12,653 nucleotides of DNA, from positions 1 through 12,653 of the forward strand of contig NIUZ01000034.1 in NCBI GenBank assembly GCA_002254285.1. The letters run 5' to 3'. Below are positions 1 through 7,529 of this stretch, piece after piece. The DNA comes from Bacteroidetes bacterium 4572_112. GTDB lineage: Bacteria; Bacteroidota; Bacteroidia; Bacteroidales; UBA1556. The translations under genes and the position numbers were made by a program. Every line of letters starts with the position of its first letter. Position 1 is the first letter of the stretch. Below the pieces are notes generated by a model that saw nothing but the letters and a program-made list of their open reading frames with translations, was not told the origin of the DNA and did not search any database.

Positions 1-705
1 TTTCAGAGATAAAATATTATCAACACCTAATGTATCATTAAAAGTAACCCTACCCATTTTTCCAATACTTGCACTAAAAACACACCCAGTAAGCTTACCA
101 TTATTATCCAAAACAACATTATTAAACGACCCTGAAAAATTATCTGGCGTAAAAGATAAACCCATATTCTTATTTATTAGATTAAAATCTCTATCGAATT
201 TCATAATAAAAGGGAATGTATATTTACCACCTACAACATCATATTTATATTTGGTTGCCTCTCCAGATATTATTACCAAACTATCTTTAATAATATAATT
301 ATAGAAAGAAGTTCCCCATATTGAATCAGAGAAATAAATGCAAGTTCGACTTAATTCATTTAAAGAAAAATCTCTGCGTGTAAAAATTATTGAGTCGTTT
401 TGCAAACCAATAAAGACCATATCCGTATCATTCATTATTATATCTTTTGGCATTGGCATAATATTAAACGCTGTATCGTAAATTTCAGTTTTTACTACCC
501 CTTCCTTATCAAGAATCATATAATATGGATAATATATCGAATTTATATTTTGCTTTATCATTACCAATAGAATGTCTTCATTGGGCAACTCTACGGCATT
601 AAATGTTTGCACAGTTTGTGTTGATATTATCCTTTTTTGAAAACTCGTTTGCGAATAACCTAATAGATAGATTTGAAGAACAATTGCTAATAATAAATAT
701 TTCAT
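1..705 (-). CDS. Exported protein of unknown function, C-terminus outside the window
   Basis: I translated this reading frame by hand. It is open for 235 codons from an ATG at 705 to the window edge, with no stop, so the C-terminus is missing. Residues 1-18 are a signal peptide: MK, then a leucine-rich core, then GYSQ, a typical Bacteroidota type I cleavage context with Q as the likely first mature residue. The rest is rich in beta-strand residues and has recurring hydrophobic-Asp-x-(Asp/Glu/Asn) turns, such as ILDKEG, KFDRDF and LDNNGK. That pattern resembles the bladed beta-propeller-like regions of secreted Bacteroidota proteins, but no specific family was recognised. It starts 59 nt after the stop of the upstream gene on the same strand, so co-transcription is likely. 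A T9SS sorting domain could lie in the missing part; this is inference. Confidence 0.75.
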   Translation of the reverse strand, partial: MKYLLLAIVLQIYLLGYSQTSFQKRIISTQTVQTFNAVELPNEDILLVMIKQNINSIYYPYYMILDKEGVVKTEIYDTAFNIMPMPKDIIMNDTDMVFIGLQNDSIIFTRRDFSLNELSRTCIYFSDSIWGTSFYNYIIKDSLVIISGEATKYKYDVVGGKYTFPFIMKFDRDFNLINKNMGLSFTPDNFSGSFNNVVLDNNGKLTGCVFSASIGKMGRVTFNDTLGVDNILSLK

Positions 706-764
706 AATATATTTTCTGACAGTAAATGGAGTAGTACTATCTCAATACTACTCCCTATTTTTAA

Positions 765-1730
765 TTATTGTATATAATCTATTTCTTGATCAAGTAATCG
801 TGGATGCATAATACCAAATTTAAACGTTGCGTAATAATAATTTTGAAGATAATAACCAGGATTAGGATCTGGAGGATTTACAACTTTACTCCTAAACTGC
901 TGTTCAAAATAAACTGACATAACAGTTTTATTGTTCAGATTTACAAAATAATCTCCAACTATAAAAGCATTTGCTATATATCTATTCATATAATTAAGTG
1001 ATATATACTCTGGGTATGGCCAAGGGGTGACATACGAATCAACCCAATTTTCAAGATAAAACCAGTTTTTTAAGTAGGGAGAATAGTTAAACTGGTTAGC
1101 TTGGGGATAATCAGCTATATTTGGTCCATAGTTTTCACCTTCAACACTAGTAAAACAAACATTCAAATCATGAAAATAATGGTTATAAGCATCTTGAGAG
1201 ATTTTGTCTTTTGCATCATAATTAAGAAAAGGGCGTGGTGAGCCAACATTATAGATTCCTCCTACCCCATTAATTCCTCCACCAACAGCCCAATCTCCAT
1301 CTGGCAAAGATACATTATTACCTTTACTAAAGTAATAATAAAACATCATACTAATTTTATTATCCACAATACTCAACATCTTATAGTCTGCTAATACAAA
1401 GAACTTATGTTCAGACTCAATAGAGTTAAACTTTGCAGTTAATAGCACCCTTGTTACATCAAAAGCCGTTTTAATAGCAATAATATTAGTATTACCATCA
1501 CCGTTTAAATCAACATCTACTAATGCACTATCACATAATAGATGCCCTCTTTCTCTATTTGGAAAAGCATATTTATAATTAATAGCAGCTTCTATATACC
1601 ATACAGTACTATCTTTGGAGTAATTCCAATTCACAGCATCTTGACATACAGAATCCTCTCGAACCATATCCATCAAAGCAATAAATCTAATTATCTTATC
1701 CTCTGTATTATCATAAGTAGCTCGTTGCAA
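765..1730 (-). CDS. Probable surface lipoprotein of unknown function, N-terminus interrupted
   Basis: This is the uninterrupted part of a reading frame of 321 residues, counted from a TTG codon at 1730. That codon is probably not the true start, because the same frame stays open upstream to 1812 and encodes a lipoprotein signal there. An in-frame TGA at 1815-1817 then separates it from an ATG at 1832. The first in-frame ATG after the break is at 1673. No known domain was recognised. The N-terminal third has a calcium-loop-like stretch, DVDLNGDGN (about residues 72-80). The middle and C-terminus are rich in Tyr, Asn, Pro and Trp, as in exported proteins. It lies upstream of another exported protein on the same strand. 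If the TGA is real, the gene is a pseudogene or makes a protein without its export signal. Confidence 0.6.
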   Translation of the reverse strand: MQRATYDNTEDKIIRFIALMDMVREDSVCQDAVNWNYSKDSTVWYIEAAINYKYAFPNRERGHLLCDSALVDVDLNGDGNTNIIAIKTAFDVTRVLLTAKFNSIESEHKFFVLADYKMLSIVDNKISMMFYYYFSKGNNVSLPDGDWAVGGGINGVGGIYNVGSPRPFLNYDAKDKISQDAYNHYFHDLNVCFTSVEGENYGPNIADYPQANQFNYSPYLKNWFYLENWVDSYVTPWPYPEYISLNYMNRYIANAFIVGDYFVNLNNKTVMSVYFEQQFRSKVVNPPDPNPGYYLQNYYYATFKFGIMHPRLLDQEIDYIQ

Positions 1731-1832
1731 TTGACTATTACTACTTACATTATTATTTTTTTGTATCTCATCTTTCTTACAGGATTGTACAATAAATATG
1801 ATTATTAATAGTATTCATATACATTTTTTCAT
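1731..1832 (-). pseudogene. Lipoprotein signal peptide with in-frame TGA (5' end of the 765-1730 gene)
   Basis: Reading from an ATG at 1832 gives MKKCI, then TGA at 1815-1817, then ILLIIIFIVQSCKKDE in the same frame, running straight into the downstream frame. If the sixth codon were TGG (Trp), this would be a textbook lipoprotein signal: a basic start, a hydrophobic core, a lipobox ending in Cys18, and charged residues KKDE after the Cys like Bacteroidota surface-lipoprotein export signals. A purine-rich AAGGATG stretch precedes the ATG by a few bases, which suits it as the original start. The single stop suggests a recent nonsense mutation or a sequencing error. Other genes here use TGG for Trp, so a changed genetic code is unlikely. 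Confidence 0.6.
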
Positions 1833-2218
1833 CCTTTTTATTTTAAAATTTATAATTCATTTATTTTAATACTTTTATCTTAAGGTTTGCCACTACTAAT
1901 TTATCTAAATTTAGTGAGTGGCAAAAGTCCCCCTGATGGCAAAAAGATTATAAAATCATAAATTCTAAGAACAAATATGCTTTTTAATAATAATTTTTTA
2001 TCTTTAAAAACTATACTATAGCAATTAGCAAACAACCAAATAATAATAGGTAACTTCCTATGCCCCCCCCAAATTACGTGTTTGCCCGTTTAACTTCATA
2101 ATATTGAAAATAGTTATAGCTTTCATTTTAATATATTTACACGGCTAATATATATAATTCACCAATACAAATAATAATTAATACGCAAAACTGTTGTTAT
2201 AAACAAAATAATAAGCAC
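1833..2218. other. Non-coding AT-rich region
   Basis: No convincing coding frame is present. The stretch holds a hairpin at 1886-1925, two direct copies of TGGCAAAA (1919-1926 and 1937-1944) and a run of eight C at 2063-2070. The rest is low-complexity AT-rich sequence. It must contain the promoter of the interrupted lipoprotein gene, but I found no exact TAnnTTTG box in the right orientation. Confidence 0.6.
1886..1925. repeat. Inverted repeat / hairpin
   Basis: TTTGCCACT (1886-1894) is the exact reverse complement of AGTGGCAAA (1917-1925). The pairing continues inward (ACTAA against TTAGT) with small bulges, leaving a short AT loop. Neither side is followed by a T-run, so it does not look like an intrinsic terminator. 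It lies about 55 bp upstream of the interrupted lipoprotein start and could be an operator or part of a leader. Confidence 0.6.
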
Positions 2219-2250
2219 AAAAAAAAGGCGAACCATAGGGTTCGCCTTTT
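2219..2250 (-). terminator. Intrinsic terminator of gdhA
   Basis: AAAAGGCGAACC (2223-2234) pairs perfectly with GGTTCGCCTTTT (2239-2250) around a 4-nt loop, a 12-bp stem. On the minus strand the stem runs into a T-tract (2226 down to 2219). It begins about 30 nt after the gdhA stop codon. Confidence 0.92.
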
Positions 2251-2278
2251 CTATATAATATTTGAAATAATATTCAGA

Positions 2279-3616
<1,338 letters not shown>

Positions 3617-3698
3617 AATTATATGTTTTTATAAATAAGTTTATACTGTATAAGGAACATTAAATAAATTCAATATTCCGTTCTTAAAATTCTGTTAG

Positions 3699-3706
3699 CA
3701 AAAGTA
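3699..3706 (-). promoter_or_regulatory. Bacteroidota -7 box, gdhA promoter candidate
   Basis: The minus strand reads TACTTTTG, matching the Bacteroidota -7 consensus TAnnTTTG. The start would then be about 75 nt upstream of the gdhA ATG. I could not find a clear -33 TTTG element at the usual spacing, so confidence is moderate. Confidence 0.45.
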
Positions 3707-3912
3707 CATTGACCCTATACACTATCGTTAAATTGATATTCGTATTTTATCAAGATAATCATGAGAATTGTCAAAATATTAACAATCATTTTCACAACAT
3801 TAATTATCAAATATCAAACCTATGGCCTTCACATTAATAAGCACCTGTAATCCGCTATAATTTACACTAACAGAAAATAGAGCAAAAGCAAAATCTCTAA
3901 ATAAAATTACAC

Positions 3913-3920
3913 TAAATTTG
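3913..3920 (+). promoter_or_regulatory. Bacteroidota -7 box ahead of the 25-residue-repeat gene
   Basis: TAAATTTG matches TAnnTTTG and lies 20 nt upstream of the ATG at 3941, which predicts a short leader. No good -33 element was seen. Confidence 0.4.
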
Positions 3921-3940
3921 CACTATAATTATTAGATAAA

Positions 3941-4384
3941 ATGCAGGACACAAAAACCAAAAAGCGTAAGGAATTATATGAGTACCCAACTAAAGTAATT
4001 TTGGCTACTATTGAAGCTGTGAAAGGCGATATAAAATTCCATCAATGGCTCTTAAAAGGAGGCTATCCAGAGTTAGCTGCTTTAATTTCTGCAATTAGGC
4101 ATGATCTGCAAGCTTTTAATTGGCTAATGCAAAATGGATATAATCACTATGCTGCATTTAGTAATGCCATTGATGATGATGAGCAAGCAATAAAATGGCT
4201 GAATGTCCATAACTTCAATTTTTTTCTCGTACTTATTGATGCTATTGAAGAAAAACCTGCTGCAATAGACTGGCTAATAAAGCATAAACTACATATCTTT
4301 ATTATTATGTCGAAAAATATTCTTAAGCTCAAGCAAGAGCAAAACTTGAACTACGCCGACTACCATACTATTAACTTTCGATAA
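3941..4384 (+). CDS. Small protein of 25-residue helical repeats, function unknown
   Basis: The 147-residue product is soluble, with no signal peptide or membrane span. After a basic N-terminus (residues 1-19, with KTKKRK) it consists of four tandem repeats of exactly 25 residues (20-44, 45-69, 70-94, 95-119) and a decayed fifth. Each unit has the pattern (I/N)-x-A-(I/V)-x(8)-W-L, with Trp at 36, 61, 86 and 111, exactly 25 apart. Two short helices per unit and regular spacing suggest a small alpha-solenoid, similar in principle to HEAT or ankyrin-like scaffolds, so a protein-binding role is plausible. I do not recognise the family. It is divergent from gdhA and 245 bp upstream of mce, with no clear terminator between. 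The ATG at 3941 lies 20 nt after a promoter-like box. Confidence 0.75.
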   Translation: MQDTKTKKRKELYEYPTKVILATIEAVKGDIKFHQWLLKGGYPELAALISAIRHDLQAFNWLMQNGYNHYAAFSNAIDDDEQAIKWLNVHNFNFFLVLIDAIEEKPAAIDWLIKHKLHIFIIMSKNILKLKQEQNLNYADYHTINFR

Positions 4385-4547
4385 TTATTTAATGGTTAAT
4401 TCCTCAGCCTTCGGTACAATTTTTTCCATTGCATTTCAAAAATCACTCAGTCTGACGAATTCCTAATTTAACCTAAACTTGACAAGAATCAATTAAAAAT
4501 TAATGTTTTGATACAGTGTTTTTGGATTAACAATTGCTAAAGTAAAT

Positions 4548-4555
4548 TACTTTTG
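4548..4555 (+). promoter_or_regulatory. Promoter candidate of the mce/mmd cluster
   Basis: TACTTTTG matches the Bacteroidota -7 box TAnnTTTG. A TTTG at 4521-4524 is a possible -33 element, although the 23-nt spacer is slightly longer than usual. Transcription from here would give a leader of roughly 65-70 nt before the mce ATG. Confidence 0.55.
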
Positions 4556-4629
4556 TAGCGTTATATAATAATGTATATAAGTTCATTAATTATAACACAA
4601 AGAATATTAATATAATAATAATATCAGCA

Positions 4630-5037
4630 ATGAAACCAACACATATTGAACATATAGGAATTGCAGTAGAGAATTTAGACGAAAGTATAAAGTACTACGA
4701 AAGCGTACTTGGACTTAAATGCTATGCTGTAGAAGAAGTATTGGACCAAAAGGTACGTACTGCATTTTTCCAAGTAGGAGATACTAAAATTGAGCTTTTG
4801 GAATCAACAAGTGAAGATGGACCAATTGGAAAATTTGTGGCAAAAAAAGGACCAGGAATGCACCATATTGCTTTTGCAGTTGAAGACGCAACACAAGCCC
4901 TTAAAGACGCAGAGGATAATGGCATTAGACTAATTGATAAGGTTAGCAGAAAAGGTGCTGAGGGACTCGACATAGGATTCCTTCACCCAAAATCTACTAA
5001 TGGCGTATTAACCGAATTATGTAGCAAAGGAAAGTAA
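4630..5037 (+). CDS. mce: Methylmalonyl-CoA epimerase
   Basis: The enzyme interconverts the (R)- and (S)-forms of methylmalonyl-CoA, linking the B12-dependent mutase to the decarboxylase encoded just downstream. The 135-residue protein is a typical single VOC/glyoxalase-fold epimerase with two beta-alpha-beta-beta-beta modules. The first starts at HIEHIGIAVENL (residues 5-16) and the second at MHHIAFAVED (77-86). Likely metal ligands are H8, E55 (in KIELLE), H79 and E129 (in TELCS). The 50-residue spacing from H79 to E129 is that seen in characterised epimerases. It is the first gene of the cluster, 94 nt before mmdA, with a terminator-like hairpin between them. The start at 4630 puts the first ligand at the usual distance from the N-terminus. 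Confidence 0.95.
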   Translation: MKPTHIEHIGIAVENLDESIKYYESVLGLKCYAVEEVLDQKVRTAFFQVGDTKIELLESTSEDGPIGKFVAKKGPGMHHIAFAVEDATQALKDAEDNGIRLIDKVSRKGAEGLDIGFLHPKSTNGVLTELCSKGK

Positions 5038-5048
5038 TTAACGATATT

Positions 5049-5067
5049 AGGGGCAGTAGCCCCTTTT
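5049..5067 (+). terminator. Short terminator-like hairpin after mce
   Basis: AGGGGC (5049-5054) pairs with GCCCCT (5059-5064) around a 4-nt loop and is followed by T residues. The stem is only 6 bp but all-GC in its core. It may end or attenuate transcription between mce and mmdA. I saw no clear new TAnnTTTG promoter in the remaining 64 nt before mmdA, so partial read-through is more likely than full termination. Confidence 0.6.
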
Positions 5068-5131
5068 CTATTAATCGAGTTGTTACTAAATTAACAATAA
5101 AATTTATTTAAGTGTAAGATAAAAAATCATT

Positions 5132-6688
5132 ATGAATAATCAAGAAAAAATAAACGACTTAATTTCAAAGCGCGAAGAAGCAGCATTGGGAGGTGGACAG
5201 AAAAGAATTGATTCGCAACATAAGAAAGGTAAATACACAGCCCGAGAGCGAATAGAGATGGTATTAGATGAAGGTAGTTTCGAAGAATTTGACATGTTTG
5301 TTCAGCACCGAAGCACTAACCTTGGAATTGACAAACAACACTTTCTTGGTGATGGAGTTGTTACTGGACATGGTACTATCGATGGTAGAATAGTATTTAT
5401 ATACGCACAAGATTTCACTATTTTTGGAGGATCACTTTCCGAAACCTTTGCCAACAAAATATGCAAGGTAATGGATTTAGCAATGAAGGTTGGCGCACCA
5501 ATTATCGGTATAAATGATAGTGGTGGAGCTCGTATTCAAGAAGGTGTAAATAGCCTTGCTGGCTATGCCGAAATCTTTCAACGTAATATTATGGCATCAG
5601 GCGTAATTCCACAAATATCTGCAATATTTGGACCTTGTGCCGGCGGAGCAGTATACTCCCCAGCCCTTACTGATGTTGTGATTATGAGCAACGAAACTAG
5701 TTATATGTTCGTAACCGGCCCTAAGGTTGTTAAAACTGTAACTGGAGAAATAATTAGTACTGAGGACCTTGGTGGAGCAAGTGTACATGCATCAAAATCG
5801 GGAGTTGCACATTTCCGTGCCGATGATGAGGACGAAGGCATAATGCTTATTCGTAAATCTCTTGAATATCTTCCACAGAACAATTTAGAAGATCCTATTC
5901 AAACAGAATGTAACGACCCTATTGATAGGTTAGATGATATACTAAACGATATTATTCCTGAAAATGCTACCGAAGCATACGATGTTAAGGATGTTATATA
6001 TACTATAGTTGATAATCAAGAATTTCTAGAATTTCAGCGACATTATGCCAAGAATATAGTTACTGGATTTGCCAAATTCGACGGAATGCCTGTTGGAATA
6101 GTCGCTAATCAGCCAAACTATCTTGCTGGAGTTTTGGATGTAGACGCTTCACGAAAAGCTGCCCGCTTTGTACGTTTTTGTGATGCATTTAATGTACCTG
6201 TTATTACCTTGGTAGATGTACCGGGCTTTATGCCAGGAAGTCGTCAGGAGCATAATGGAATTATTACTCACGGTGCTAAACTACTATTTGCTTATGGTGA
6301 GGCCACGGTTCCTAAAATAACTATTACACTTCGTAAATCTTATGGTGGAGCGCATGATGTAATGAGTAGCAAACAATTGCGTGGCGATTTAAATTACGCA
6401 TGGCCATCAGCAGAAATTGCTGTAATGGGGCCTAAGGGCGCTGTGGAAGTACTTGAAGCTAGAACCATTAGTGGCTTGAGCAATGAGGAAGCAATAAAAT
6501 ACATTTCGGAGAAAGAGAAAGAATATACCGAGAAGTTTGCCAACCCATATGAAGCAGCTCGTTATGGTTATATTGATGATGTAATAGAACCTCGTAATAC
6601 ACGATTCAGAATTATTAGAGGATTGAAAACTTTATCGACAAAGAAGGATACAAATCCACCAAAGAAACACTCTAATATTCCATTATAA
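5132..6688 (+). CDS. mmdA: Methylmalonyl-CoA decarboxylase alpha / acyl-CoA carboxyltransferase subunit
   Basis: This subunit moves the carboxyl group of (S)-methylmalonyl-CoA to biotin on the carrier protein, releasing propionyl-CoA. At 518 residues it has the usual length of the MmdA / propionyl-CoA carboxylase beta family, with two crotonase-like domains. The N-terminal domain carries GGSLSE (99-104), the first oxyanion-hole loop SGGARIQEG (130-138) and GPCAGGAVYSPA (167-178). The C-terminal domain carries PGFMPGSRQEHNG (364-376) and KSYGGAHDVM (402-411). Its basic tail, ending in KKHSNIPL, is common in Bacteroidota homologues. No biotin carboxylase gene is present, and an OadB-like pump follows, so decarboxylation is the likelier direction. 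The protein alone could equally be called a propionyl-CoA carboxylase beta chain. OadG follows after 21 nt. Confidence 0.95.
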   Translation: MNNQEKINDLISKREEAALGGGQKRIDSQHKKGKYTARERIEMVLDEGSFEEFDMFVQHRSTNLGIDKQHFLGDGVVTGHGTIDGRIVFIYAQDFTIFGGSLSETFANKICKVMDLAMKVGAPIIGINDSGGARIQEGVNSLAGYAEIFQRNIMASGVIPQISAIFGPCAGGAVYSPALTDVVIMSNETSYMFVTGPKVVKTVTGEIISTEDLGGASVHASKSGVAHFRADDEDEGIMLIRKSLEYLPQNNLEDPIQTECNDPIDRLDDILNDIIPENATEAYDVKDVIYTIVDNQEFLEFQRHYAKNIVTGFAKFDGMPVGIVANQPNYLAGVLDVDASRKAARFVRFCDAFNVPVITLVDVPGFMPGSRQEHNGIITHGAKLLFAYGEATVPKITITLRKSYGGAHDVMSSKQLRGDLNYAWPSAEIAVMGPKGAVEVLEARTISGLSNEEAIKYISEKEKEYTEKFANPYEAARYGYIDDVIEPRNTRFRIIRGLKTLSTKKDTNPPKKHSNIPL

Positions 6689-6709
6689 AAATTCTAAAAT
6701 TTAGAAATT

Positions 6710-7060
6710 ATGCAAACAATATTATTAGCAAATATGGAATTCGGAATAATGGTAAGCGTTGTAGGTTACGTAATTGTACTTGCAGCACTATCATTTCTTT
6801 TCGCTATTTATTCTTTAATTCCAAAGCTGCTCAACTCATATACAAAATATCAGTTGCGAATTGCAGGAAAGAAAGAATGTGCAAAAAAAGATTCATTGCA
6901 ACTTACTGGTAACGAAAGTGCAGCTATAGCAGCGGCAATTTCTATCATTCTGAACCAACAACACGATTTGGAAAGTGGGAAAATTACCATTAAAAAAATA
7001 TCGAAAAGCTACTCACCATGGAGCTCAAAGATATACGCAATGAACGAATACAGTAAGTAA
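6710..7060 (+). CDS. OadG-like small membrane subunit (gamma/delta) of the decarboxylase Na+ pump
   Basis: The 116-residue protein has one N-terminal membrane span (about residues 11-38) and a basic cytoplasmic tail. After the span come NESAAIAAAISIIL (about 68-81), the counterpart of the conserved E-x-A-A-I-A-A-A stretch of OadG/MmdD proteins, and SPWSSKIYAMN near the end, like their usual SPW motif. In characterised pumps this subunit anchors the carboxyltransferase to the membrane beta subunit and helps assembly. It sits between mmdA and the biotin carrier gene, the standard position, with 21-nt and 40-nt spacers. The Ala/Pro-rich linker often found in longer homologues is absent. Confidence 0.85.
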   Translation: MQTILLANMEFGIMVSVVGYVIVLAALSFLFAIYSLIPKLLNSYTKYQLRIAGKKECAKKDSLQLTGNESAAIAAAISIILNQQHDLESGKITIKKISKSYSPWSSKIYAMNEYSK

Positions 7061-7100
7061 CAATAATTCCAACAAAAGGGATAATTAAACAAGAAATATA

Positions 7101-7520
7101 ATGAAGAATTTTAGTTTTAAAATACGAGGACATAAATACGATGTTGATGTTTATAACCAAGATGGTAAAACCATTGATTTAGAGATTAATGGATCTAAAT
7201 ACCATATTGAACTTGAGCACGAAATTAAAACCAAAAAGACACCAACATTAGTGCGACAAGCAGTAAAAACAAATAAAAGCATACAACAGAATGTGACTTC
7301 TGGACCACATAAAGTTCAATGTCCACTGCCAGGCAATATAGTTGCTCTACACGTAAAAGAAGGCGATACTGTAAAAGTTGGCGATAAACTTTTCGTTTAC
7401 GAAGCAATGAAAATGGAAAATGTACTTGAAGCTGAGAAGGCTGGTACTGTTGCAAAAGTACTTGCAAATGTCGGCGATGCTGTTTTGCAAGATCAAGTTA
7501 TTATTGAAATTAATTTATAA
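7101..7520 (+). CDS. mmdC: Biotin carboxyl carrier protein of methylmalonyl-CoA decarboxylase
   Basis: The 139-residue protein carries the biotin that shuttles CO2 from MmdA to the membrane subunit. The C-terminal biotinyl-lipoyl domain (about residues 70-139) contains the biotinylation motif EAMKMEN with K104 as the modified lysine, preceded by CPLPGNI and followed by the Gly-Asp-x-V turn typical of the fold. The N-terminal 40 residues form a small beta-rich domain, also seen in Bacteroidota homologues. The linker between them (about 43-70) is Lys/Thr/Gln-rich rather than the Pro/Ala-rich hinge common in other bacteria. It lies 9 nt upstream of the pump subunit gene, so the two are surely co-transcribed. 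A biotin ligase, not encoded here, is needed for activity. Confidence 0.93.
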   Translation: MKNFSFKIRGHKYDVDVYNQDGKTIDLEINGSKYHIELEHEIKTKKTPTLVRQAVKTNKSIQQNVTSGPHKVQCPLPGNIVALHVKEGDTVKVGDKLFVYEAMKMENVLEAEKAGTVAKVLANVGDAVLQDQVIIEINL

Positions 7521-7529
7521 TACATAATT

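Larger units (their letters stand above)
3617..3940. other. Divergent intergenic region between gdhA and the repeat-protein gene
   Basis: This 324-bp AT-rich stretch has no coding frame. It holds a TAnnTTTG-type promoter box toward gdhA (3699-3706, minus) and another toward the gene at 3941 (3913-3920, plus). No strong inverted repeat or tRNA-like fold was seen between them. Confidence 0.6.

Noticed and set aside
1542..1808. Plus-strand hydrophobic reading frame of 88 codons
   Set aside because: It is antisense to the interrupted lipoprotein gene. Its Ile/Ser/Tyr-rich content is what AT-rich antisense DNA gives.
765..1832. Alternative genetic code with TGA read as Trp
   Set aside because: Trp is encoded by TGG in the recognisable genes, and TGA does not occur inside the conserved frames of gdhA, mmdA, oadB, ispF or porV. 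A single nonsense change explains the case better.
4385..4547. Possible terminator after the 25-residue-repeat gene
   Set aside because: There is T-rich sequence near 4423-4428 but no stem of useful length before it.
5701..5883. Minus-strand reading frames within mmdA
   Set aside because: They are antisense to a clear carboxyltransferase gene and their composition is a by-product of the sense codons.
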